The notes under the pieces: model-generated
The model's database searches: none
Told to the model about the DNA's origin: nothing
What the model saw: the letters and a program-made list of their open reading frames with translations, nothing else
Shown here: in pieces, positions 22,491 through 29,640 of the stretch
How positions within the stretch are numbered: the stretch's first letter is position 1
How the letters are laid out: each line of letters begins with the position of its first letter
Position numbers and translations under genes: made by a program
DNA from: a virus
Reading direction: 5' to 3' (one strand)
Length of the DNA: 64,000 nt
IMG/VR virus record: IMGVR_UViG_3300017971_000026
Location: 1 to 64,000 of that record

Positions 22491-22591
22491 GCCACCGGGT
22501 CTGGTTCGTTCTGACACTGCTCGTGGCTTCCGCGGTCGCAGCCCTCGCGTGCGTGCTGACCCTCGAAGTGATCGCCTACCTCACTTCTTGA
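22487..22591 (+). CDS. small membrane protein, 34 aa
   Basis: GTG start overlapping the previous stop (GTGA). Almost the whole protein is one hydrophobic segment (W-F-V-L-T-L-L-V-A-S-A-V-A-A-L-A-C-V-L-T-L). An A-L-A-C site could be a lipobox. Its end overlaps the convergent gene stop. Function unknown. Confidence 0.5.
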   Translation: MSHRVWFVLTLLVASAVAALACVLTLEVIAYLTS

Positions 22592-23084
22592 CCCGCGCCG
22601 CCCGTTCAAACGCCCGCGACATCGCGGCGTCCATTTCGAAGGGGATCCGCTTCGCCATGAGCGGGACCGTTCGCCGGAGGATGAAGCGGCCCTTGAACCC
22701 GACGCGGCCGATCTTGCGCTGGACCGCGAGCGCGACCCGCTTGGCCTTCGAACCGCGAGCGATCTTCTTCAACTCGACCCAGCGGATCAGCGGCGCGAGC
22801 GGTGGCCGCTTGCCGGGCTTGCGGCCGACCTCGACGAAGATCGCGTGCTTCGCCGAGTTGGTCACCGCGGCGCCGTCAGGGAGCTTGACCACCATCCACC
22901 CACGCGCGTAGGTGCCCGAGGCTCGAGGGCGGGGCCGCGTCTGCGCCGTCGTCTTGCGGACCATGGTCACGCCGTAGCGGGCGGTCCGGCGAAGGGCTGT
23001 CACCGTGGCCTTGTCCATCTCGCGGGAGAGCTTGCGCAGGGCGGGGCCGAGTTGCTTCGGGGAGGAGAGGCGGACGGTGGTCAT
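22581..23084 (-). CDS. HK97 gp10-like head-tail connection protein
   Basis: 167 aa. The pattern 'A-R-Y-G-V-T-M-V-R-K-T-T-A', 'G-T-Y-A-R-G-W-M-V', 'S-A-K-H-A-I-F-V-E-V-G-R-K-P-G' and '...P-L-A-P-L-I-R-W-V' is characteristic of the HK97-gp10 family that forms part of the neck or tail completion complex. Basic, as usual. ATG six bases after TAGACT (class B). Located among neck genes upstream of the sheath. Confidence 0.75.
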   Translation of the reverse strand: MTTVRLSSPKQLGPALRKLSREMDKATVTALRRTARYGVTMVRKTTAQTRPRPRASGTYARGWMVVKLPDGAAVTNSAKHAIFVEVGRKPGKRPPLAPLIRWVELKKIARGSKAKRVALAVQRKIGRVGFKGRFILRRTVPLMAKRIPFEMDAAMSRAFERAARVKK

Positions 23085-23096
23085 GCGGGAAGTCTA
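23085..23096 (-). promoter_or_regulatory. class B promoter overlapping a class A -35
   Basis: TAGACT, six bases, ATG at 23084; shares AAGTC with the divergent class A -35. Confidence 0.65.
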
Positions 23097-23121
23097 CGCG
23101 GGTGCGGGCGGTAGAGCAGGC
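23087..23121 (+). promoter_or_regulatory. class A promoter
   Basis: GGGAAGTC (23087-23094), 15 bases, GGTAGA (23110-23115), six bases to ATG at 23122. Confidence 0.75.
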
Positions 23122-23454
23122 ATGTGGCTGCCCGAGTACATCGAGAACACCCGCGCCTCGATCGAGGCGATCCCCGAGCCCTTCATGAAGCAGGCGGCCG
23201 CCGCGAAGACGTGGGGAGCGACCTACGAACCCGTCGCAACACCCACGGGCGTGCGCATGTGGATGCGGCTTCTCGGGACGTTCTCGTGCGACTACGGTCC
23301 GACGCACGACCGCTCGCTCGACGACTTGAGGTTGGAGATCGACGCCCTCGAAATCGTCGCCCACCCGCAGGCCGAGGCGCTTCAGCGCTGGATCTCCGAC
23401 TACGGCAACAGCAGCGCGACGCCCTCGACCGAGTCCCCGTCGACCACAGTCTGA
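23122..23454 (+). CDS. unknown protein, 110 aa
   Basis: Starts M-W-L-P-E-Y-I-E-N-T-R-A-S-I-E at a class A leaderless position. Helical N-terminus, then 'G-V-R-M-W-M-R-L-L-G-T-F'. The last 18 codons overlap the convergent neck gene, an unusually long 3' overlap of 55 bases. No family recognised. Confidence 0.55.
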   Translation: MWLPEYIENTRASIEAIPEPFMKQAAAAKTWGATYEPVATPTGVRMWMRLLGTFSCDYGPTHDRSLDDLRLEIDALEIVAHPQAEALQRWISDYGNSSATPSTESPSTTV

Positions 23455-24080
23455 TCTTGCTGCGCCTCGCTGCGGTGGCCGAACTGCGAGACGAGCCGGA
23501 CCTGCCACTCGTTCCGGTCCATCCGCAGCGTCGGCGCGCCCGCAAGCACGAAGCGGTAGGTCCTCGGCGCTCGGTCACCCGGGCAGCTGGCGATCTGCTG
23601 GACCTCGTAGAAGAACTCGCGCGCGGGCGTGTCGTCGCCCCACGGCTCGCCGTTGCGGAAGCCTCGAAGCGTCCACTCGTCGAGCGTCGTCGAGACCTCG
23701 CGCAGGCTGATCACGCCGGCCGGTACCTGGCCGGGCGCCTCGACGACGAGGTCGACGTTGTCCATTCCGCGGACCTCGACCGGCATTAGCTCGAGCGATC
23801 CGCCGGGCGCCTGCTCGGACCACAGGCCGGTGTCCTCGTCGCGAACCTGCCAGACCAGGCGAACGCGGTACGGCCGGTAGCCGAGCGCGTGCTGGACCTT
23901 CCGCGCCGTGTCGACGGCCGCCTGCTGGGCGTAGGCTGGCGTGCACGCGAGTAGGCCGATCGGTGGCGGCGTGTTCTGGGGCGCCGTCGGCTCGCCTGGT
24001 CCTCGCGGCCCGCAGCCCGGGAGGCCGGGGGCAGCGACGCAGGAGCACGGGGCGCGGGAGCAAGATCCGCATACGGCCAT
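23400..24080 (-). CDS. putative neck protein with Cys-rich N-terminus
   Basis: 226 aa. N-terminal 25 residues carry a 'C-G-S-C-S-R-A-P-C-S-C' cluster, likely metal-binding. The remainder is beta-type (Y-R-P-Y-R-V-R-L-V-W-Q-V-R-D, ending V-E-G-V-A-L-L-L-P), as in head-tail connector or tail-terminator subunits. ATG seven bases after TACGCT (class B). Adjacent to the gp10-like gene. Family not identified. Confidence 0.6.
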   Translation of the reverse strand: MAVCGSCSRAPCSCVAAPGLPGCGPRGPGEPTAPQNTPPPIGLLACTPAYAQQAAVDTARKVQHALGYRPYRVRLVWQVRDEDTGLWSEQAPGGSLELMPVEVRGMDNVDLVVEAPGQVPAGVISLREVSTTLDEWTLRGFRNGEPWGDDTPAREFFYEVQQIASCPGDRAPRTYRFVLAGAPTLRMDRNEWQVRLVSQFGHRSEAQQDQTVVDGDSVEGVALLLP

Positions 24081-24093
24081 GGCGGGAAGCGTA
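24081..24093 (-). promoter_or_regulatory. class B promoter overlapping a class A -35
   Basis: TACGCT, seven bases, ATG at 24080; shares AAGCG with the divergent class A -35. Confidence 0.6.
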
Positions 24094-24118
24094 CCGCGGG
24101 CGCGCGGGTAGAGTAGGC
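24084..24118 (+). promoter_or_regulatory. class A promoter
   Basis: GGGAAGCG (24084-24091), 15 bases, GGTAGA (24107-24112), six bases to ATG at 24119. Confidence 0.8.
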
Positions 24119-24676
24119 ATGGCCCTCTTCCGCCGCGTCTACGCCCGAGACATCGTCATCAACCGCCTGCTCATCCCCGCGATCCGAGCCGAGGTCGAGT
24201 CGTTGACCGAGGAGCCCCGGCGCGAGCTGGTCGAGTTCGCGTGGGGCACTTCGCCATGGCTCGCCGACGAGTACGGCTCCGAGTGGCTCGGCCGCGCCTG
24301 CTGGGACTGGCTCGACCAGGCCGTCGTGCTGGGCGTCGTTGAGTGCGAGGCCACGGCGTTGCGTGGCGGGACACCGGACGACGACCTTCTCGCCCGCGCC
24401 GCGATCGCTACCCTCGACCCGCCCCACCCGGTGCTCAAGCTCAAGGACACCGTCGGCGCGATGGAGATCCTCGAAGCCCTGATGGATCTCAGCTGCTCGC
24501 CGAAGGTTCGCGCGGATCGGGCGGACTGCGTCGACGCGGTGCTCGATCAGATGGACGAGTCCGACGCAATCGAGGTAGCGGCGGCGATCGCCATGCGAGG
24601 CTTCCCGCTGCCTCGGTTCCGATTCGAGTGGCCAGAGATCGACCTCTCTACCCGCCTCGCCTGGGCCGCGGCCTGA
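24119..24676 (+). CDS. unknown helical protein, 185 aa
   Basis: Starts M-A-L-F-R-R-V-Y-A-R-D-I-V. Strongly helical throughout with several Trp, no signal or membrane segment, ends R-L-A-W-A-A-A. Monocistronic class A islet inside the neck gene region; one base separates its stop from that of the convergent gene. No family recognised. Confidence 0.6.
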   Translation: MALFRRVYARDIVINRLLIPAIRAEVESLTEEPRRELVEFAWGTSPWLADEYGSEWLGRACWDWLDQAVVLGVVECEATALRGGTPDDDLLARAAIATLDPPHPVLKLKDTVGAMEILEALMDLSCSPKVRADRADCVDAVLDQMDESDAIEVAAAIAMRGFPLPRFRFEWPEIDLSTRLAWAAA

Positions 24677-24677
24677 C

Positions 24678-25001
24678 CTACTTCGGCTTCTTGACCCGGC
24701 CGCCCTTGGACCAGAGCACCTTGTCCGCCCAGTATGCCGGGCTCGACTTGCCGCGGGCTATGTTCTTCGCGTGGCGCGCCTTGAAGCCCTTCCGCGCGCC
24801 GGGGCTGTAGTTGTGTGGGGCGCCCTGCTCGCCGAAGCGGATCGTCTTCGGCTTGCCGTCGACCATGGTCACGACGACGCCCTTCTTCTTCGGGTGGCTT
24901 GGTGTCATCTTAGGCTTGTCGAGCCCAGCCACGCCGGCCTTTTTCACCGCGCGCTGGACGACCTCGCGCTTCTTCGTCGCGGCTGACTTCGGCTTCGCCA
25001 T
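24678..25001 (-). CDS. small basic phage protein with F-K-A-R-H-x-K-N-I motif
   Basis: 107 aa, Lys/Arg-rich. The segment 'F-K-A-R-H-A-K-N-I-A-R-G-K' followed by 'A-Y-W-A-D-K-V-L-W' recurs in short phage proteins encoded near structural genes; function unknown to me. ATG overlaps the upstream stop (TGATG). It would be incorporated in or help assemble the head, given the operon. Confidence 0.6.
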   Translation of the reverse strand: MAKPKSAATKKREVVQRAVKKAGVAGLDKPKMTPSHPKKKGVVVTMVDGKPKTIRFGEQGAPHNYSPGARKGFKARHAKNIARGKSSPAYWADKVLWSKGGRVKKPK

Positions 25002-25405
25002 CAGCGCATGTCGCCTTCGATGACCGACCCGTACCGTTCCTGCTCACTCGCGCTCACCGGGTTGATCTGTCCGGCGATCTGGTCCGCGAGCTTGAGTTGG
25101 TAGCGGCGGTACTCCTCCTGGAGCGTGAACAGGCCGGCCTCGAAGTCGAACTTGGTCGACCCCACCGAGGCTACCCACGGAGCCGATCCCCGCAGCTGGT
25201 CGAGCTGCTTCTCGATGCAGTCGAGCCGGTCGATCGTCGCGATCACGTCCGGCTCGGAGATCGGAAGAATGTTGGCGATGTTCTGGTCGATCCGGAACTT
25301 CGCCATCGTGACAGACGGATCGCCGAGCGACAGCGTCGTCGGGGTCGTCAGCTGCGTGTACTGCAGGTGGTAGTAGATCCGCTGTTTCTGCCGCTCGGTG
25401 AGCAT
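25001..25405 (-). CDS. helical head/neck-operon protein, 134 aa
   Basis: Starts M-L-T-E-R-Q-K-Q-R-I-Y-Y-H-L; predicted helical with heptad-like Leu/Ile spacing (residues 55-120). No enzyme motif. Its position in a four-gene minus-strand operon ahead of the neck genes suggests a head completion or connector adaptor. Not identified by family. Confidence 0.6.
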   Translation of the reverse strand: MLTERQKQRIYYHLQYTQLTTPTTLSLGDPSVTMAKFRIDQNIANILPISEPDVIATIDRLDCIEKQLDQLRGSAPWVASVGSTKFDFEAGLFTLQEEYRRYQLKLADQIAGQINPVSASEQERYGSVIEGDMR

Positions 25406-25422
25406 CGATCACCCCGCTATGG

Positions 25423-25821
25423 TCAGGCCGCAACGACCTGGATCACGCCGCCCTCGACGTGCGAGACGAAGCGCTGGACGGACGCGAACCGGGTCTGGGC
25501 CTCGATGACCTCTCCCGGCCGCATGCCGAGATGAGGCGCGGCCGCGATGACCCTGAACTTCGCCGCGCTGTTGTCGCGCATCATCAGCCGGACGTCGTCG
25601 GGCTTGAGCGGCTGCGGGGTCGAGAGCATGGCCGCGGGGATCACCTTGGCCAGGCCCCGGAGGGCCTCCTCGATCCGTCGCTGCCCGGCCTTGATCTCCT
25701 CGAGCATGGCGGACGCGTCGCCGCGAGCCGCCAGCTGCTCAATCATCTTGGCCTGCTCGGCGGCGCCCTTCTCGAGCACCGCGACACGGTCACCGACCTT
25801 GGTGGTCTTGGTCGTGGCCAT
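25423..25821 (-). CDS. structural-operon protein, 132 aa
   Basis: Starts M-A-T-T-K-T-T-K-V-G-D. The N-terminal half is a likely coiled coil (A-A-E-Q-A-K-M-I-E-Q-L-A-A), the C-terminal half a small beta domain (F-R-V-I-A-A-A-P-H-L-G, F-V-S-H-V-E-G-G-V-I-Q-V). This arrangement would suit a trimeric attachment protein. No family recognised. Confidence 0.6.
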   Translation of the reverse strand: MATTKTTKVGDRVAVLEKGAAEQAKMIEQLAARGDASAMLEEIKAGQRRIEEALRGLAKVIPAAMLSTPQPLKPDDVRLMMRDNSAAKFRVIAAAPHLGMRPGEVIEAQTRFASVQRFVSHVEGGVIQVVAA

Positions 25822-25825
25822 TGGG

Positions 25826-26068
25826 TCACTCCCCGTCGACGTAGGTCAGCGGGACCATGGTGACGGCCTGGCCGCCCTGGACCGGATTGGCGAGCGGGGT
25901 CGTCGCCCCCTGGCTGTAGGTGACCTCGCTGGGGCCACCGGGGTAGCTGACCAGGCCGGGCGGGGTGAGTTCGCCGAGGCCGGGCTTGAGGTCCGGGAAG
26001 CTTCCCTCGACGCCACTGCCCTCGATCGAGCGGACGCCGGGCTTCATGTAGCTGGGCTTCTTCTGCAT
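25826..26068 (-). CDS. small Pro/Gly-rich protein, 80 aa
   Basis: Starts M-Q-K-K-P-S-Y-M-K-P-G-V-R-S-I; Pro/Gly/Ser-rich, no helix expected. ATG six bases after TAGGCT (class B), heading the operon 26068 to 24678. It lies directly downstream of the candidate small RNA at 26088-26167. Function unknown. Confidence 0.6.
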   Translation of the reverse strand: MQKKPSYMKPGVRSIEGSGVEGSFPDLKPGLGELTPPGLVSYPGGPSEVTYSQGATTPLANPVQGGQAVTMVPLTYVDGE

Positions 26069-26080
26069 GCCCCGAGCCTA
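26069..26080 (-). promoter_or_regulatory. class B promoter
   Basis: Extended -10 TGG-TAGGCT, six bases, ATG at 26068. Third of three class B boxes in tandem on the minus strand. Confidence 0.65.
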
Positions 26081-26087
26081 CCAGACG

Positions 26088-26167
26088 AAAAGACGGCGGG
26101 CCCGCAGATCCACACAGACCGTCACTGGCCCCCGCGGTGACCACCACCGAAGGGCAGGCCCGCCGTC
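26088..26167 (-). ncRNA. candidate small RNA 2, about 80 nt
   Basis: A class B box (TAGCCT, 26174-26179) predicts transcription from 26167. The first bases of the RNA (from GACGGCGGGCC) pair with the last ones before a U4 run: a perfect 13-bp inverted repeat at 26090-26102 / 26157-26169. The 54 internal bases can form at least one further stem (GTCAC / GTGAC). A closed 5'-3' stem followed by UUUU is the layout of a compact structured RNA, not of a simple terminator. No similarity to a known RNA is recognised. Confidence 0.5.
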
Positions 26168-26179
26168 TTGCGGAGGCTA
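26168..26179 (-). promoter_or_regulatory. class B promoter of candidate RNA 2
   Basis: TAGCCT, six bases, then the first base of the closing stem. No start codon follows. Confidence 0.45.
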
Positions 26180-26183
26180 CACG

Positions 26184-26209
26184 AAAAAGGGCGGGGTCAA
26201 CCCCCGCCC
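26184..26209 (-). terminator. intrinsic terminator of candidate RNA 1
   Basis: On the minus strand GGGCGGGG(G)-TTGA-CCCCGCCC followed by TTTTT. Perfect 8-bp G+C stem. Confidence 0.75.
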
Positions 26210-26251
26210 GAGAAAGCGCGCACCCGTCCGAGACGAGGCGATCCTTCGCCG
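26184..26251 (-). ncRNA. candidate small RNA 1, about 68 nt
   Basis: A class B box (TACGCT with TGC before it, 26258-26263) predicts a start near 26251. The RNA opens with a hairpin GGCGA-AGGA-TCGCC, whose loop shows AGGA, and ends in a textbook intrinsic terminator. No ORF of sense length is inside. The AGGA loop could mimic or bind a ribosome binding site, but that is speculation. Confidence 0.5.
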
Positions 26252-26263
26252 GGCGCGAGCGTA
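26252..26263 (-). promoter_or_regulatory. class B promoter of candidate RNA 1
   Basis: Extended -10 TGC-TACGCT. Divergent from, and eight bases away from, the class A -35 at 26272. Confidence 0.5.
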
Positions 26264-26271
26264 GCACGCAC

Positions 26272-26306
26272 GGGAAGCGGATCGGCCCGTCGCGGGTAGG
26301 GCTTGC
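26272..26306 (+). promoter_or_regulatory. class A promoter
   Basis: GGGAAGCG (26272-26279), 15 bases, GGTAGG (26295-26300), six bases to GTG at 26307. It opens the plus-strand replication arm. Confidence 0.8.
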
Positions 26307-26693
26307 GTGACCATCGAACCGAAACCCATGGACCCCGACCGGCTCGCGCGGCTGATCGCCGAGGTCGAGGACGAGATCTACGTCGAGCCTGCGCTCGTCT
26401 TCGAGTTGCTCGCTGACCGGGCCTGGCACCGCGCGCGCGTCGAGGTGACCGACGAGGACATCGCCAACTCCGATGTCGACGAAGCGGACCCGCGGTTCTA
26501 CGCGTGGATGACCCGCCAACATCAGCTGCCGGATCTCGCCGATGGGCGATGGTCGGGCGACCCTGGTCATCCAAGCTCGATCATCCTCGACTACCTCGAC
26601 GCGGAGACAGCCAACGCGGCAGCTCGCGGTGTTGGAAAGCCGCCCCTCGACGTTCTTGACGAGATCGCCGCGACGGAGGTTCCCAATGGTTGA
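26307..26693 (+). CDS. unknown acidic protein, 128 aa
   Basis: GTG start (M-T-I-E-P-K-P-M-D-P-D-R-L). Acidic alpha/beta protein with 'P-R-F-Y-A-W-M-T-R-Q-H-Q-L-P'. First gene of the replication arm, overlapping the next gene by eight bases. No family recognised. Confidence 0.6.
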   Translation: MTIEPKPMDPDRLARLIAEVEDEIYVEPALVFELLADRAWHRARVEVTDEDIANSDVDEADPRFYAWMTRQHQLPDLADGRWSGDPGHPSSIILDYLDAETANAAARGVGKPPLDVLDEIAATEVPNG

Positions 26694-27417
26694 GCGACCG
26701 ATCCTGTTCAGCGGCCCTCTCGTGCGGGCGATCCTCGACGGTCGCAAGACCGAGACGCGGCGGCTCGTCACGAAGGGTACGAGCCGCATGGTCAAGGCGA
26801 CGCGCGACGCGTGGGGCGAACTCGACTGGTCGGCCGCGGCGATCAACTTCGCACCGGGGTCCTACGTGGGCCGGGATGGAGGCCGGATCGGGGCTCATCG
26901 TGGCCTGCTCGTGGCCCACGAAGACACGAGCGTCCACGGTGTCGCGTGCCGCATCGAGCCCGGCGACGTGCTCTGGGTCCGCGAGCGGATCTGGCAGTCG
27001 AGGCGCTGCGGCTACATGGCCGAGTGGGGGGAGTGGGAGGCCGGCGCGTGGACGCGCTCGGTGGTTCGCTACCACGCCACCGAGGGCGCGCCCGAGTCCA
27101 CCGATCTGCCCGGCCGCGAGTTCTTGTCGAGCCGCCCATCGATCCACATGCCGAAGTGGGTCAGCCGGATCCGCCTGCGGGTCACCGATGTCCGCGCCGA
27201 GGGGCTTCACGAGATCGACGAGGCCGGGGCGCGAGCCGAAGGGATCGCGGCCCCGATAGGGACGGCCGTGCTTTCGTCCGGTGATGAGGTTTCCGTACAC
27301 GCGACCGCGCGCACCCACTTCGCCACGCTCTGGGACGAGATCAACGGCAAGCGCGAGGGCGCCCGCTGGGACGACAACCCCTGGGTGTGGGTCTACAAGT
27401 TCGAGGTCGAGCGATGA
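26686..27417 (+). CDS. ASCH-domain-like phage protein
   Basis: 243 aa. The start 'R-P-I-L-F-S-G-P-L-V-R-A-I-L-D-G-R-K-T' followed by 'E-T-R-R-L-V', then 'P-G-D-V-L-W-V-R-E-R' and C-terminal 'W-D-D-N-P-W-V-W-V-Y-K-F-E' is the signature of a widespread phage protein with an ASCH (PUA-like) RNA-binding fold, often called a morphogenetic protein. Its role is not established. I chose ATG 26686 within the end of the upstream gene because the conserved N-terminus begins there. Confidence 0.75.
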   Translation: MVERPILFSGPLVRAILDGRKTETRRLVTKGTSRMVKATRDAWGELDWSAAAINFAPGSYVGRDGGRIGAHRGLLVAHEDTSVHGVACRIEPGDVLWVRERIWQSRRCGYMAEWGEWEAGAWTRSVVRYHATEGAPESTDLPGREFLSSRPSIHMPKWVSRIRLRVTDVRAEGLHEIDEAGARAEGIAAPIGTAVLSSGDEVSVHATARTHFATLWDEINGKREGARWDDNPWVWVYKFEVER

Positions 27418-27632
27418 CGGCCGCGAAGAAGAAGCCCGACAGCGTCCGCGTCCAGATCGCCAAGATCCAGGACCAGGTCCGGCGCGAGGCGAAGCCCACC
27501 GTGCCCACCGTCGCGGCGCTCAAGGAGCTTCGAGACCTCGGGTCGATCGAGGAACTGCGAGAGTCGGAGTTCCACTGCGAGAGCCTCGACGAGTACCTCA
27601 AGCTGGCGATCAAGCGGAGGCGACTCGCGTGA
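27414..27632 (+). CDS. small basic protein, 72 aa
   Basis: ATG overlaps the previous stop (ATGA). Starts M-T-A-A-K-K-K-P-D-S-V; helical with a charged C-terminus (L-K-L-A-I-K-R-R-R-L-A). No family recognised. Confidence 0.55.
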   Translation: MTAAKKKPDSVRVQIAKIQDQVRREAKPTVPTVAALKELRDLGSIEELRESEFHCESLDEYLKLAIKRRRLA

Positions 27633-27634
27633 TC

Positions 27635-27669
27635 GGGAAGCGCCCGCCATCCCAGTAGGTACAGACGAC
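27635..27669 (+). promoter_or_regulatory. class A promoter
   Basis: GGGAAGCG (27635-27642), 15 bases, GGTACA (27658-27663), six bases to ATG at 27670. Confidence 0.75.
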
Positions 27670-28002
27670 ATGGAGTACACGTTGAAGAAGCCGTGTCCGA
27701 AGTGCCCGTTTCGCACCGATGTCCCGAGCTACCTCAAGCGCGGTCGGGCCGAGGGCATCGTCGACGAAATCACCCGCGATCGTAGTGGCGGATTCATCTG
27801 CCACGAGACGGCCGAGTCGCTCGGGCATGACTGCGGCGAAAAACACTGCGCGGGAGCGTTGGTCGTCCTCGAACACGAAGGGCGACCGCACCAGATGATG
27901 CGGATCGCCGAGCGTCTGGGCATGTACGATCGCAACGCCCTCGACATGACTTCGCCCGTCTTCGAAACCCTCGAAGCCTTCGTCGAGCATCACGACGCAT
28001 GA
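27670..28002 (+). CDS. putative zinc- or Fe-S-cluster protein (DUF6283-like)
   Basis: 110 aa. Starts M-E-Y-T-L-K-K-P-C-P-K-C-P-F-R-T-D-V-P; further 'F-I-C-H-E-T' and 'K-H-C-A-G-A' complete a Cys/His set (residues about 9-65). The C-x2-C-P-F-R start and H-C-A-G segment match a small phage/actinobacterial family I recall as DUF6283; role unknown. Overlaps the helicase gene by four bases. Confidence 0.65.
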   Translation: MEYTLKKPCPKCPFRTDVPSYLKRGRAEGIVDEITRDRSGGFICHETAESLGHDCGEKHCAGALVVLEHEGRPHQMMRIAERLGMYDRNALDMTSPVFETLEAFVEHHDA

Positions 28003-29633
28003 AGCCGCGCGACTACCAGGCCGACGCGATCCGCGAGTGCTCGCGCGCGCTGAAGAGGCACCGGTCGGCGTTGGTCGCTATTCCGACAGGCGGGGGCAAA
28101 GGCGCCGTGATCGGCATGATCGTCGACATCGCCGCGCGCCAGGGTAGGCGCATCCTCGTGTTCGTTCACCGCCGCGAGATCGTCGACCAGCTCGCGGACC
28201 ACATCCGCCGGTGGGCTGGGACCGAGCCCGCGATCGAACAGGCTGAGCGCCAGCAAGCGACCGACGAGAGCCGAGTCGTCGTTGGATCGTTGCAGTCGTT
28301 GTTGCCACGACTCGACCGATTCGAACCGTCACGATTCGACCTCGTGATCTATGACGAATGTCATCACGCCTGCGCTGTCACACCACGTCAGCTACTCGCC
28401 CACTTCGCACCGGCCAAAGTACTTGGCTTCACCGCGACCCCCAACCGTGGCGACGAGAAGGCCCTCGGCCAGATCTTCGACACCGTCGCCTACGACATGA
28501 CCCTCGCCGACGCGATCAAGCTCGGCTGGCTCGTGCCGATCAAGACGCGCGCGATCGAGTGCCCGAGCCTCGACCTATCGAAGGTCCGCAAGCGCGGCGG
28601 AAAGCTCGTCGACGGGGACCTCGGCGCGGTGATGTCCGAGGTCGCGGTGCTGCGCGAGGCGATCGTCCCGGCTGTCGAGATCGCCGGCGAGCGACAGGCG
28701 ATCGTGTTCTGCGTGACGATCGCCCACATGCACTGCGTCGCCGAGACGATCAACGAGGTCGCGGCGGAGCGGTCGCTCGAGCTGCCGATCGCCATGGTCG
28801 ACGGCAAGACGCCGAAGACCGCGCGGCGCGAGATCATGCAGGGCTTCCGCGATGGCCGGATCCGCTGGCTGCTCAACGTCGGCGTTGCCACCGAGGGCTT
28901 CGACGCGCCGTCGGCTGAGGTCGTCCTGTTCTTGCGGCCGACGCTGTCGCGCGCGCTGTTCTTGCAGATGGGCGGCCGAGCCACTCGACCGCTCCCCGGC
29001 GTCGTCGACGGTCCCGAGACGCCAGAGGATCGCCGAGCTGCGATCGCGGCGTCTGCCAAGCCCTCGTGCCTGTGGCTGGACTTCACCGACAACTCGAAGA
29101 AGCACGACCTCGCGTCGCCGATCGACTTGCTCGGCGGCGACTACAGCCTGCCCGAGCAGAAGGAGGCCGAGCGCCTGCTGGCCACAGGGCAAGCCGACGA
29201 CCTCCTCGCGGCGCTCGAGTCCGCCCGCGCAGCCCACGAAGCGAAGCTCGCTGCCGCCCGAGCTCGCGCTGGCGATCCCTTCGCCCTGTTCGGGATCGCG
29301 TCGAGCAAGGATCGGTGGAGCCGACCGGCGACGAAGAAGCAGACCGCGGCCCTCGGCCCCATGCCTCGGCGGCTCGACTTCCGCGAGGCCAACGCCGTGC
29401 TCGAGGAGATGGCGCGGCGCAAGGTCTCGGGCCTGGCCATGTACGAGCAGCTCGCCCTGCTCGCGCGGCTGCATCACCCGGTCGAGCAGCTGCCGACGAT
29501 GACGCGCGCGGTCGCGGCGAAGCTCGTGGCCGCCGTCGCCATGCGTGGCTGGTTCGCGGACTGCGGCTGGGTCAGGCTCTACGACCTGGCCGGCGTCGTG
29601 CATCCGGGAAGCGTCCTCGCGTCTCGGCGGTAG
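27999..29633 (+). CDS. SF2 DNA helicase (Rad3/XPB/UvsW-like)
   Basis: 544 aa. Superfamily 2 motifs in order: 'P-T-G-G-G-K-G' (motif I, residues 28-34), 'Y-D-E-C-H-H' (DEAH-type motif II with C for A, about 117), 'G-F-T-A-T-P-N-R' (motif III), 'I-V-F-C-V-T' (IV), 'N-V-G-V-A-T-E-G-F-D' (V) and 'Q-M-G-G-R-A-T-R' (VI). It probably remodels forks or drives recombination-dependent replication. ATG overlaps the previous stop; its own TAG is the TAG of the next promoter's -10. Confidence 0.85.
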   Translation: MKPRDYQADAIRECSRALKRHRSALVAIPTGGGKGAVIGMIVDIAARQGRRILVFVHRREIVDQLADHIRRWAGTEPAIEQAERQQATDESRVVVGSLQSLLPRLDRFEPSRFDLVIYDECHHACAVTPRQLLAHFAPAKVLGFTATPNRGDEKALGQIFDTVAYDMTLADAIKLGWLVPIKTRAIECPSLDLSKVRKRGGKLVDGDLGAVMSEVAVLREAIVPAVEIAGERQAIVFCVTIAHMHCVAETINEVAAERSLELPIAMVDGKTPKTARREIMQGFRDGRIRWLLNVGVATEGFDAPSAEVVLFLRPTLSRALFLQMGGRATRPLPGVVDGPETPEDRRAAIAASAKPSCLWLDFTDNSKKHDLASPIDLLGGDYSLPEQKEAERLLATGQADDLLAALESARAAHEAKLAAARARAGDPFALFGIASSKDRWSRPATKKQTAALGPMPRRLDFREANAVLEEMARRKVSGLAMYEQLALLARLHHPVEQLPTMTRAVAAKLVAAVAMRGWFADCGWVRLYDLAGVVHPGSVLASRR

Positions 29634-29640
29634 ACCGAGC
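29606..29640 (+). promoter_or_regulatory. class A promoter overlapping the helicase end
   Basis: GGGAAGCG (29606-29613), 15 bases, GGTAGA (29629-29634), six bases to ATG at 29641. The helicase stop codon is inside the -10. Confidence 0.8.
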
